Shown here piece after piece: positions 15,531 through 23,045 of a stretch of 23,067 bases of DNA (position 1 is its first letter; every line of letters begins with the position of its first letter). Source of the stretch: Flavobacterium psychrophilum (GTDB lineage: Bacteria > Bacteroidota > Bacteroidia > Flavobacteriales > Flavobacteriaceae). Below the pieces are notes generated by a model. The model saw nothing but the letters and a program-made list of their open reading frames with translations, did no database searches and had not been told where the DNA came from. The stretch spans positions 41,770 through 64,836 of the forward strand of contig DZCQ01000008.1 of NCBI GenBank assembly GCA_022730285.1, given 5' to 3'. The position numbers were made by a program, and so were the translations under genes.

Positions 15531-17357
15531 ATGTGTAAAAATAAATTCGTGTTTATTATCATTTTAATTTGTCAATCAATTTTGGCACAGGAAGATTCTG
15601 TCCGAAAATTAGAAGATGTAGTAATACCTGATACACAACTAAAAACTTTTTCTACTACTAACAAACTTCAGGTATTAAATGATAGTATTATTGAAAAAAA
15701 CAGCAATTCCCTTACTACATTATTGCAATATAATAGCACTATCTATTTTAAAGAAAATGGTTTAGGAATGGTTTCATCTCCTTCCTTTAGAGGTACAACT
15801 GCACAGCAAACTGCCGTTGTTTGGAATGGAATAAATATCAATTCTGTTTTAACGGGACAAACCGACTTTAATACCATTTCAACAGAAAGCTACAACAATA
15901 TCGCTATTAGAGCTGGAGGCGGAAGCACTATTTATGGAACAGGAGCAATTGGTGGAAGTATTCATCTTAATTCTGAAATTAACTTTGCAAAACAAATTAA
16001 AAATAAGATTTTAGTAAATTACGGAAGTTTTAATACTCAAAACATTAACTATCAATTAATTGCTTCTAATAAGAAAGTTAGCACCCAAATTATCTTTTCG
16101 CATACGCAATCCGATAACGACTATAAATATCCAAATACCAATCTAAAAAACGAAAATGGAGCCTACCACAATACCAATTTTGGTGTTAATTTTGGATATA
16201 AAATAAATGAAAATAATTTTCTTAAATTTTATAGTGAAACCTACGATAATGAACGGCATTTTTCAGGAACATTAGCCGCTCCGTCTAAAAGTAAATACAA
16301 AATTTTAAATTCCCGAAATTTAGCTGAATGGAGCTTGGATTTTGCAAAATTCACTTCCAAAGTAAAAATAGCACAATTAGCAGAAATGTATGCCTATTTT
16401 GAAGATGCAAATATCGCAACATTTAGTTCAGGTAAGGCAGAAACGCTGGTAGCTAAAGAAGAATTATTATACACTCCTACTGATAAAATTACATTTAATT
16501 CGGTATTAGAATTTTCGAATACAAAAGGAACAGGCAGCAGTCTTTTAGATGGAGAACGGCAACTTTTTTCGGGATTATTGCTTACGAAATATTTTATAAA
16601 CTCCTCGTTTGAATTTTTAGGAAGTATCAAAAAGGAAGTTACTTCTAACTATCCAAGTCCATTATTGTATAGCATCGGCTTGAATATCAATCCAACAAAA
16701 AGATATAATATAAAGATAAATCATTCTAAAAATTTTAGAATTCCAACCTTTAATGATTTGTATTGGCAATATGGTGGAAATCCAAATTTAAAACCAGAAA
16801 GTAGCTCTCAATATGAAATAAATCAAGAAATAAATTTTAGAAAAATACATTTTACGGCTACTGTTTTTTATAATGACATCAGTAACTTAATTGCATGGCA
16901 ACCAAATGAGTATGGATTTTGGCAACCAAAAAACATACTAAAAGTGGCAACTTATGGTTTAGAAAGCACTTTTGCTATTCATAAAAATTTTCAAAAGCAT
17001 CATTTTTATTGGAATATAAATTACGCATACACAAAGTCCGAAGATATTGCAACTAAAAAGCAATCTATATATGTTCCATTGCATAAAGCAACTAATTTAT
17101 TGTCTTATAATTATAATAAAATAGAATTTGTTGCACAACATTTGTTTAATTCGGAAGTATATACATCTACTGACAATTTTTACAAATTAAAAGGCTACAA
17201 TATTGTTAATTTTTCAGGGTTTTATAATTTTGGAAAAATAAATACCTATAAATTAGGGTTTTCCGTCTTAAATGCTTTTAATAAAAGTTATCAAAATGTT
17301 TCTATGCGACCAATGCCAGGAACAAATTATTCAATAAATCTAATCTTTAAATTTTAA
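15531..17357 (+). CDS. btuB: TonB-dependent outer-membrane cobalamin receptor, BtuB-like
   Basis: A 608-residue receptor, close to the length of E. coli BtuB (614). The signal peptide ends SILAQ at residue 20. There is no CarboxypepD_reg domain. The short N-terminus (KLEDVVIPDT) leads straight into the plug (about 45-150), which has SFRGTTAQQTAVVWNGI (85-101) and GGGSTIYGTGAIGGSIHL. The barrel contains the classic ENFRIPTFNDLYW-type segment (NFRIPTFNDLYWQYGGNPNL), followed by LKPESSSQYEI, and ends in an aromatic residue (LIFKF). It imports ligand through the outer membrane using TonB energy. Cobalamin is well supported by the riboswitch directly upstream and by the partner lipoprotein gene 3 nt downstream. 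No terminator separates the riboswitch and gene. Confidence 0.92.
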   Translation: MCKNKFVFIIILICQSILAQEDSVRKLEDVVIPDTQLKTFSTTNKLQVLNDSIIEKNSNSLTTLLQYNSTIYFKENGLGMVSSPSFRGTTAQQTAVVWNGININSVLTGQTDFNTISTESYNNIAIRAGGGSTIYGTGAIGGSIHLNSEINFAKQIKNKILVNYGSFNTQNINYQLIASNKKVSTQIIFSHTQSDNDYKYPNTNLKNENGAYHNTNFGVNFGYKINENNFLKFYSETYDNERHFSGTLAAPSKSKYKILNSRNLAEWSLDFAKFTSKVKIAQLAEMYAYFEDANIATFSSGKAETLVAKEELLYTPTDKITFNSVLEFSNTKGTGSSLLDGERQLFSGLLLTKYFINSSFEFLGSIKKEVTSNYPSPLLYSIGLNINPTKRYNIKINHSKNFRIPTFNDLYWQYGGNPNLKPESSSQYEINQEINFRKIHFTATVFYNDISNLIAWQPNEYGFWQPKNILKVATYGLESTFAIHKNFQKHHFYWNINYAYTKSEDIATKKQSIYVPLHKATNLLSYNYNKIEFVAQHLFNSEVYTSTDNFYKLKGYNIVNFSGFYNFGKINTYKLGFSVLNAFNKSYQNVSMRPMPGTNYSINLIFKF

Positions 17358-17360
17358 ATC

Positions 17361-18446
17361 ATGAATTTTAAAAAAGTAATTCTTTTAGCCGCTTTATCAA
17401 GCATCGTTTTTTTTACCTCTTGTACAAATGATGACGGAGAAATTCCAATAGCCGAAGCTCCATTAGGTGCTTATGATAATGGTACTTTAGTACTAAACCA
17501 AGGTGGATTTGGTAATGGAAACGCTTCTATTTCTTATATTTCTGATAGCTTTTCAGTATTTCAAAACAACATATTTTCTATTGTAAACCCAACCATTACA
17601 CTTGGAGATACTGGTCAAGATATTGGATTTTATGGTAATACCGCTTATATTGTTTTAAACAATTCGCAAAAAATAGAAATTGTAAATAGATACACAATGC
17701 AACATACTGCATCTATCACAACTGGTTTAAGCAATCCAAGATATATTGCTTTTGCAAACGGAAACGCTTATGTTACCAATTGGGGAAATGGATCCGTAAC
17801 TACTGATGATTATGTGGCAGTTATCAACCTTGCTACAAACACTATTACTAGTACAATTCCTGTTGCCGAAGGTCCTGAAAAATTAATTATAAAAAATGAT
17901 AAACTATATGTAGCACATCAAGGTGGTTATGGATTTGGAAATACGGTATCGGTTATAAATATTCTTACTAATACTGTTTCCAATACTATTTCTGTTGGAG
18001 ATATTCCAAATTCATTAGAAGAAAATAATGGAACTCTATATGTTTTGTGTGGAGGAAAAGCTTCTTGGACTGGTACTGAAACTGCTGGAAAGTTAGTGAA
18101 AATTAATCTTGCCAGCGATACTGTTTCTGGCTTTATAGATTTTGGAACAACACAACATCCATCTAATTTAGAGATAGAAAATCTAAATATGTATTACACT
18201 GTTGGATCTAGTATTTTTAAAACTACGCCAACTGCTACAACTTTGCCAACAACCGAATTTTTTACAACAACTAACCAAGGAGTTTATGGAGTATATAGCT
18301 TTGCTGTACGAAACTCCAAAATATTTGTAGGAGATGCTGGCAATTACAGTTCTAACGGAAAGGTATATATTTATTCAGAATCTAACGGTTCTTTAGTATA
18401 TAATTATACCGTAGGAATTATTCCTGCTGGGTTCTATTTTAACTAA
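17361..18446 (+). CDS. YncE/DUF5074-type beta-propeller surface lipoprotein, BtuG-like
   Basis: A 361-residue lipoprotein. The lipobox FFTSC puts the lipidated cysteine at residue 21. The acidic sequence just after it (TNDDGE) resembles the export signal that sends Bacteroidota lipoproteins to the cell surface. The mature part is repetitive beta-propeller sequence of the YncE type: repeated blades such as NRYTMQHTASITTGLSNPRY, NLATNTITSTIPVAEGPEKL, NILTNTVSNTISVGDIPNSL and INLASDTVSGFIDFGTTQHP, spaced 40-50 residues. It begins 3 nt after btuB and shares the riboswitch. In Bacteroides the propeller lipoprotein BtuG caps BtuB and captures B12 with extreme affinity. By context this is a flavobacterial equivalent. 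Family assignment is good; B12 binding is inference. Confidence 0.85.
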   Translation: MNFKKVILLAALSSIVFFTSCTNDDGEIPIAEAPLGAYDNGTLVLNQGGFGNGNASISYISDSFSVFQNNIFSIVNPTITLGDTGQDIGFYGNTAYIVLNNSQKIEIVNRYTMQHTASITTGLSNPRYIAFANGNAYVTNWGNGSVTTDDYVAVINLATNTITSTIPVAEGPEKLIIKNDKLYVAHQGGYGFGNTVSVINILTNTVSNTISVGDIPNSLEENNGTLYVLCGGKASWTGTETAGKLVKINLASDTVSGFIDFGTTQHPSNLEIENLNMYYTVGSSIFKTTPTATTLPTTEFFTTTNQGVYGVYSFAVRNSKIFVGDAGNYSSNGKVYIYSESNGSLVYNYTVGIIPAGFYFN

Positions 18447-18470
18447 AAGCAACAAAAATATTTCTTTATT

Positions 18471-18503
18471 AGCCTTTTTTGTAGTAAAAAAGGCTTTTTT
18501 TTT
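18471..18503 (+). terminator. Intrinsic terminator after the btuB-btuG-like operon
   Basis: Perfect 10-bp stem AGCCTTTTTT / AAAAAAGGCT (18471-18480 with 18486-18495), loop GTAGT, followed by a run of T to 18503. Confidence 0.9.
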
Positions 18504-18645
18504 ACCTATAAACGAACAAACTTCAAATGGATTTTTTGAAAGAAAACCTAAATCGTTTTTTTTTTTAGCATTTTAAAGCAATGTTTATAAAATTATATCG
18601 TAATTTGTATAATACAATAGAAAATTAGGTATAAATATTTTTAGA

Positions 18646-18906
18646 ATGAAGAAAAATAGAATTATAATTAAACAACTTTTAACGTTAGGAATAGCAGTGA
18701 TTTTAGCAACCACACTATTATTTGCAGCAACTAATTATTATTTTAAACCAAATCAAAAAGAACTTGGGACTTACAATAGCCCAGAAAAAGCATTTGCAGA
18801 AACACAAAAAGCATTACAATTATTATCCTCAAATGTAAACATTGGCATAGAAAGTGTAAGGTATATTAATGAGTTTGACAATAATAATAAAAATATTTCA
18901 AAATAA
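18646..18906 (+). CDS. Small single-pass membrane protein, possibly a shortened anti-sigma-like protein
   Basis: An 86-residue protein with a basic N-terminus (MKKNRIIIKQ), one hydrophobic helix (about 11-31) and an outer part of about 55 residues with the segment YNSPEKAFAETQKALQLLSSN. That segment resembles the C-terminal, periplasmic part of membrane proteins encoded between ECF sigma factors and DUF4252 genes in other flavobacteria, as I recall them. Those proteins carry a longer cytoplasmic N-terminal region that is absent here. No sigma-factor gene lies upstream; a terminator does. The gene ends 4 nt before the DUF4252 start, so the pair is an operon. Function unknown; the anti-sigma link is inference. 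A 199-nt gap upstream holds the btuG-like terminator and an imperfect -7 element (TAATTTG). Confidence 0.7.
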   Translation: MKKNRIIIKQLLTLGIAVILATTLLFAATNYYFKPNQKELGTYNSPEKAFAETQKALQLLSSNVNIGIESVRYINEFDNNNKNISK

Positions 18907-18910
18907 AATC

Positions 18911-19432
18911 ATGAAAAAACAAGTAATAATAGCTATAACAATATTATTTAGTGCAATTTATGCAAATGCACAAGCACTTTTTGATAAATATGAAAACCAA
19001 GATGGAGTAACTTCCATTATTGTTACAAAAAAGATGTTCGATTTAATGAGTAATGTAAAAATGGACGCTAGCGATAAGGAAGCACAAAAGTATCTTGCAT
19101 TAATTAAAAAACTAGACAATTTAAAAGTTTACATGACATTGAGTCCAAAAACAACAGCAGATATGCGTATAAATGTAGAAAAATTTTCTGTTCAAAATAA
19201 CCTAACAGAAATAATGCGAACGCAACAAGATGGCAAAAATGTAAAAATATATGCCAAATCTAACCAAGACAATTCTCAAATAAAAGAAATGCTTTTATTT
19301 ATAGAACACGATAATAGCAAAACGGAAAAAACAGTATTAATGCACTTAACAGGAGATTTTAACCTTAATGAAATAGCAATTCTTACCAATAGGCTGCACA
19401 TTCCAGACGCAGGCGTTTTAAAAAATAAATAA
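18911..19432 (+). CDS. DUF4252 domain-containing secreted protein
   Basis: A 173-residue protein with a Sec signal peptide (MKKQVIIAITILFSAIYANA, cleavage before Q). The start at 18911 is chosen over an upstream ATG at 18869, because the latter lies inside the preceding gene and would add 14 residues before the signal peptide. The mature part matches DUF4252 as I know it: LFDKYENQDGVTSIIVTKKM at the front, then KKLDNLKVYMT, a central KNVKIYAKSN and the end LMHLTGDFNLNEIAILT. DUF4252 proteins are common in Bacteroidota, often in pairs, after a sigma factor and a membrane protein. The function is unknown. The gene is closed by a strong terminator. Confidence 0.85.
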   Translation: MKKQVIIAITILFSAIYANAQALFDKYENQDGVTSIIVTKKMFDLMSNVKMDASDKEAQKYLALIKKLDNLKVYMTLSPKTTADMRINVEKFSVQNNLTEIMRTQQDGKNVKIYAKSNQDNSQIKEMLLFIEHDNSKTEKTVLMHLTGDFNLNEIAILTNRLHIPDAGVLKNK

Positions 19433-19434
19433 AT

Positions 19435-19468
19435 AAAGCAACCATTTCTGTTTAGAAATGGTTGCTTT
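19435..19468. terminator. Bidirectional intrinsic terminator between convergent genes
   Basis: Perfect 15-bp stem AAAGCAACCATTTCT / AGAAATGGTTGCTTT (19435-19449 with 19454-19468), loop GTTT. A-rich on one flank and T-rich on the other, so it can serve the DUF4252 operon and the convergent LTxxQ gene. Confidence 0.9.
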
Positions 19469-19482
19469 TAACAAACAAACAA

Positions 19483-19914
19483 CTAAGATTTAACCTCTGC
19501 TTTTTTATTTTTGCGATGGTGTGCAATTGCTTTATTCTTTCTAGATTTGCTGTTTGCTTCCCACTTTTTCATTTGCTCGTCATCAAGAATTTTTCGCATT
19601 TTGTTTTTAAATGCTATTTGAGAGTCTAATCTTTTATTAGAATTTTCAAATTTTTCGTCTGCAGATTTTGATTTTTTAGTACCATTCTCTTTTTTCATTT
19701 CAACTTTTCGGCTCTCTCTCTTCTCATTTTGCTCTGCAATAATTGGAGCTAATTCTTTTTGTTGCGAAGTAGTAAGATTCAACTCTAAAGTCATCTTTTT
19801 AAGTTGTAATTCGTTGCGTTGTGCAACAGTCATTTTTTCATTTGTTGCTCTTTTTTCTTGAGCAGACATACTTAATCCCAAAGCAAGGACAAGGGCAATT
19901 ACTAAATTTTTCAT
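19483..19914 (-). CDS. Secreted, lysine-rich LTxxQ (Spy/CpxP-like) protein
   Basis: A 143-residue protein with a signal peptide (MKNLVIALVLALGLSMSAQ). The start at 19914 is chosen because the upstream in-frame ATG adds nine residues before this standard signal peptide. The mature part is helical and very rich in Lys and Glu. It carries one LTxxQ-type motif, LNLTTSQQKELAPII, and a later partner RKILDDEQMKKWEA, the layout of small Spy/CpxP-like periplasmic chaperones. The strongly basic C-terminus (HHRKNKKAEVKS) is unusual. By family I infer an envelope-stress or chaperone role; this is not shown by the sequence. Convergent with DUF4252 across a shared terminator. Confidence 0.75.
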   Translation of the reverse strand: MKNLVIALVLALGLSMSAQEKRATNEKMTVAQRNELQLKKMTLELNLTTSQQKELAPIIAEQNEKRESRKVEMKKENGTKKSKSADEKFENSNKRLDSQIAFKNKMRKILDDEQMKKWEANSKSRKNKAIAHHRKNKKAEVKS

Positions 19915-20046
19915 TGTATAAATTTTTAATGTTATATTCATTAGACAAAACAGAAAAGAAAAAGTTTAATCTTTAACAAAATTTTAATATAGAAATTATT
20001 TTTATAAAAAAAACAGGAAAAAATTTTTAATACTAAAAAAAAGTTG

Positions 20047-20054
20047 TACTTTTG
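20047..20054 (+). promoter_or_regulatory. Promoter -7 element for rpmE2
   Basis: TACTTTTG, an exact TAnnTTTG match. Transcription would begin about 20061 and leave an unusually long leader of about 100 nt. No -33 TTG at proper spacing. Confidence 0.55.
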
Positions 20055-20159
20055 CAAACTAAAATTATAAAATTTGTACTAACAAAAGTAGTATTATGAT
20101 TGATACCTTTTTTAAATAAAAGCATCAAAATCGGATACTTCAAAATAAATTAAAACACC

Positions 20160-20411
20160 ATGAAAGCAGGAATTCACCCAGAAAATTACAGATTAGTAGC
20201 CTTTAAAGACATGTCTAACGAAGACGTTTTTATTACAAAATCAACCGTTGAGACTAAAGAAACTATTATGCATGAAGGGATAGAATACCCAGTTTTTAAA
20301 ATGGAGATTTCTAGAACATCTCACCCTTTTTACACAGGTAAATCTAAACTTATTGATACAGCTGGACGTATTGATAAATTTAAAACAAAATATGCTAAAC
20401 ACGTTAAATAA
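20160..20411 (+). CDS. rpmE2: 50S ribosomal protein L31 type B (zinc-independent)
   Basis: An 83-residue ribosomal protein that bridges the large and small subunit heads. The sequence [41 protein letters not shown] and the basic end are typical of type B L31. It has no cysteines, so the zinc ribbon (CxxC) of type A is absent, which is expected of type B. In many bacteria type B replaces type A under zinc limitation, but in Bacteroidota it is often the only L31, so zinc regulation should not be assumed. A long leader precedes the gene and a terminator follows it. Confidence 0.95.
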   Translation: MKAGIHPENYRLVAFKDMSNEDVFITKSTVETKETIMHEGIEYPVFKMEISRTSHPFYTGKSKLIDTAGRIDKFKTKYAKHVK

Positions 20412-20432
20412 TAACTTGTTTTTATCACATTC

Positions 20433-20464
20433 AAAGCTTCGCATTGCGGGGCTTTTTTTATTTT
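20433..20464 (+). terminator. Intrinsic terminator after rpmE2
   Basis: Ten-bp stem AAAGCTTCGC / GCGGGGCTTT (20433-20442 with 20446-20455), including two G-T pairs, loop ATT, followed by a T run. Confidence 0.85.
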
Positions 20465-20494
20465 TGTTAATTGTCTGAAATAATTGTACTTTTG
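20463..20494 (+). promoter_or_regulatory. Promoter for the GlmU-family gene
   Basis: TTTG at 20463-20466, spacer of 20 nt, then TACTTTTG at 20487-20494, an exact TAnnTTTG element. Transcription should begin about 20501, about 22 nt before the ATG. It starts at the end of the rpmE2 terminator. Confidence 0.7.
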
Positions 20495-20522
20495 AAACAT
20501 TCAACTTTTTCAAACCACTTTT

Positions 20523-21698
20523 ATGAATTATATACTTTTTGATGGAACTGTTCGCAATGCACTACTTCCACTTACCTTTACAAGACCAGTGGCAGATATT
20601 AGGATCGGAATACTTACCATTAGAGAAAAGTGGGAAAAACACCTTACCACTACCACTACCACTTTAACAGAAGAATATTTATCTGGTAAATACCCAATGG
20701 TAGAAATGGACAAAAATATCATGATTAATGCTTCTTTTCTTCCAAATTCTATTCTAGCTACAATGGTGCTTTCCCTACAAGAAAATCAAGCGATATTTAA
20801 AGATGATAACATTATTGCCTTTTATACCACTACCTCTCAGGAGGAAGTAAATTTTGATAATTATGAAATTATAGAATTTGAAGACGAATGTATTAGCATT
20901 TCAAATACTTGGGATATTTTTCAGAAAAATGATATCGCAATTAGAGAAGATTTTGAACTAATTACACAAGAAAGATATTCTCAATCCATACCCAAAAGTG
21001 TCAATGTAATTTGCCCTGAATCTATTTTTATAGAAGAAGGAGCAAAACTAGAATTTGTAACTCTTAACGCCACTTCAGGTCCAATATATATTGGTAAAAA
21101 TTCCGAAATAATGGAAGGTTCTATTATTAGAGGTCCATTTGCATTATGCGAAGAAGCACAAGTAAAATTAGGAGCAAAAATATATGGAGCAACTACTGTT
21201 GGCCCACAATGTAGAGTTGGTGGCGAAGTTGCAAATTCTGTTCTATTCGGCTATTCCAGTAAGGGACATGATGGCTTTCTTGGTAATTCTGTTTTAGGAG
21301 AATGGTGTAATATAGGTGCTGATAGTAACAATTCTAATTTAAAAAACAATTATGAAGAGGTAAAACTTTGGAGTTATGAAACAGAAACTTTTATAAAAAC
21401 AGGATTGCAATTCTGTGGATTGATAATGGCAGACCATAGCAAATGTGGCATTAACACAATGTTTAATACCGGTACAGTTGTTGGGGTAAGTGCCAATATT
21501 TTTGGATCTGGATTTCCACGCAATTTTATTCCAAGTTTCTCTTGGGGTGGTGCTTCTGGATTTACAACTTATATTACAAGCAAAGCATTTGCAACAGCTA
21601 GAATTGCAATGTCTAGACGAAATATCGATTTTTCAGAAGAAGATGTAGCTATATTAGAACATGTTTTTGAAGAAACAAAAAAATGGCGTAAAAATTAA
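20523..21698 (+). CDS. GlmU-family putative sugar nucleotidyltransferase
   Basis: A 391-residue protein of the GlmU family of Bacteroidota. The N-terminal half (MNYILFDGTVRNALLPLTFTRP and VADIRIGILTIREKW) belongs to a nucleotidyltransferase-like fold but lacks the GxGTRM pyrophosphorylase signature of true GlmU. The C-terminal half (about 165-345) is a left-handed beta-helix of hexapeptide repeats: IFIEEGAKLEFVTLNATSGPIYIGKNSEI, MEGSIIRGPFALCEEA and GAKIYGATTVGPQCRVGGEV. The combination resembles a sugar-1-phosphate nucleotidyl/acyl transferase, but the catalytic identity cannot be read here. It starts just after its own promoter and leads the HD phosphohydrolase gene. In some flavobacteria this gene neighbours lpxD; envelope sugar metabolism is a reasonable guess only. 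Confidence 0.82.
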   Translation: MNYILFDGTVRNALLPLTFTRPVADIRIGILTIREKWEKHLTTTTTTLTEEYLSGKYPMVEMDKNIMINASFLPNSILATMVLSLQENQAIFKDDNIIAFYTTTSQEEVNFDNYEIIEFEDECISISNTWDIFQKNDIAIREDFELITQERYSQSIPKSVNVICPESIFIEEGAKLEFVTLNATSGPIYIGKNSEIMEGSIIRGPFALCEEAQVKLGAKIYGATTVGPQCRVGGEVANSVLFGYSSKGHDGFLGNSVLGEWCNIGADSNNSNLKNNYEEVKLWSYETETFIKTGLQFCGLIMADHSKCGINTMFNTGTVVGVSANIFGSGFPRNFIPSFSWGGASGFTTYITSKAFATARIAMSRRNIDFSEEDVAILEHVFEETKKWRKN

Positions 21699-21723
21699 TT
21701 TTCTATCCTATAAATATTATAAA

Positions 21724-22947
21724 GTGGACAATTTAAATAAGTTAAAAATAATTAACGACCCTGTTTACGGCTTTATTACCATTCCAAATGCATTAATTTA
21801 CGATTTAATACAACACCCCTATTTCCAGAGATTAAGAAGAATTTCTCAAATGGGATTGTCGTATTTAGTGTATCCAGGAGCAAATCATACACGATTTCAT
21901 CATGCACTAGGTTGCTTACACAGCATGCAAAAAGCAATACAAGTGCTTCGATTTAAAAATACCGAAATAACTATAGAAGAAGAAAACGCATTGTATATTG
22001 CCATACTTCTACACGACATTGGACATGGCCCATTTTCCCACGCTATGGAACACAGCATTGTAGAAGATGTGCCTCATGAGGAGATTTCTTTGTTATTCAT
22101 GGAACAGCTTAATATCGAATTTAATGGGCAGTTAAGCCTTGCAATACAAATTTTTAAAGGCAATTATTCCAGAAAATTTATGTTGCAACTTATTTCTAGT
22201 CAATTAGATATAGACAGAATAGATTATTTAAAACGAGATAGCTTTTATTCCGGTGTAGAAGAAGGAAAGGTCAATTCCGACAGACTGATACAAATGATGA
22301 ATGTAGTAGATAATACATTGGTTGTTGAAGAAAAAGGTATTTATTCGGTCGAAAAATTTTTAATGGCAAGAAGGTTAATGTATTGGCAAGTATATTTGCA
22401 CAAAACTAGCCTTTCAGCAGAACTTACTCTAACAAATATTTTAAAAAGAGCCAAAGAAATATACCTAAAAGGAGACTTGATAACTTGCAATAAATCGCTT
22501 TTATTTTTTATAGAAAATAAAATTACCATAGAAAATTTTGATGTTACTACACTAAATCACTTTGCAAATCTAGATGATGTAGATATTATAGGAGGTATAA
22601 AAAACTGGCAATTTCATGAAGATTTTACACTAAGCACATTATGTAAAATGATAATTACTAGAGATTTACTTAAAATAAAAATGCTAGAAGAAAAAATAGA
22701 AACTCCCAAATTACAACAAATGATTGAAGCCTTTGCAAAAGAAAAAAATATAACAATACATGAAGCAAAATATTTTGTGTTTAGAGGAAAAATAAAAAAT
22801 CAGGCTTATAGCACAGAAGCAGAGCCCATACGAATACTCCGAAAAAATGGCACAATACAAGATGTGGCGGTGCTTTCTGATCAACTAAATTTACGAATGC
22901 TATCAAAGCAAATAACAAAATATTTTGTGTGTTATCCAAAACAATAA
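21724..22947 (+). CDS. HD-domain phosphohydrolase (dNTPase-like)
   Basis: A 407-residue HD-superfamily protein, related to dGTP triphosphohydrolases and the YdhJ type. Numbered from the chosen start: TRFHHALG (His59 or His60), LLHDIGHGPFSHAMEH with His97-Asp98 and the following GHGPFSH (100-106), and QLDIDRIDYLKRDS (160-173), which contributes the later conserved Asp. These are the metal-binding H...HD...D set. The start is GTG at 21724: it precedes NKLKIINDPVYGF, where homologues begin, and an upstream ATG at 21661 would overlap the previous gene by 38 nt. Follows the GlmU-family gene by 25 nt, so probably co-transcribed. Substrate not determined. Confidence 0.85.
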   Translation: MDNLNKLKIINDPVYGFITIPNALIYDLIQHPYFQRLRRISQMGLSYLVYPGANHTRFHHALGCLHSMQKAIQVLRFKNTEITIEEENALYIAILLHDIGHGPFSHAMEHSIVEDVPHEEISLLFMEQLNIEFNGQLSLAIQIFKGNYSRKFMLQLISSQLDIDRIDYLKRDSFYSGVEEGKVNSDRLIQMMNVVDNTLVVEEKGIYSVEKFLMARRLMYWQVYLHKTSLSAELTLTNILKRAKEIYLKGDLITCNKSLLFFIENKITIENFDVTTLNHFANLDDVDIIGGIKNWQFHEDFTLSTLCKMIITRDLLKIKMLEEKIETPKLQQMIEAFAKEKNITIHEAKYFVFRGKIKNQAYSTEAEPIRILRKNGTIQDVAVLSDQLNLRMLSKQITKYFVCYPKQ

Positions 22948-22978
22948 GATAAAAAGCAACTTCTAAACAATTTTTTCA

Positions 22979-22986
22979 TATTTTTG
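22979..22986 (+). promoter_or_regulatory. Promoter -7 element for lpxD
   Basis: TATTTTTG, an exact TAnnTTTG match, 59 nt before the lpxD ATG. This suggests lpxD is not wholly dependent on the HD operon. Confidence 0.5.
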
Positions 22987-23045
22987 TCAAAATATTTAAA
23001 AAACATATCTTCAAAAAAATGTCTTTTAAAAATTAATTAAATAAC

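Noticed and set aside
18504..18645. Possible regulatory RNA in the AT-rich gap after the btuG-like terminator
   Set aside because: I found only AT runs and an imperfect -7 element, with no stable hairpin or conserved motif.
18869..18910. Upstream start for the DUF4252 gene
   Set aside because: It would place 14 residues before a standard signal peptide and lies in the preceding gene; the ATG at 18911 is better.
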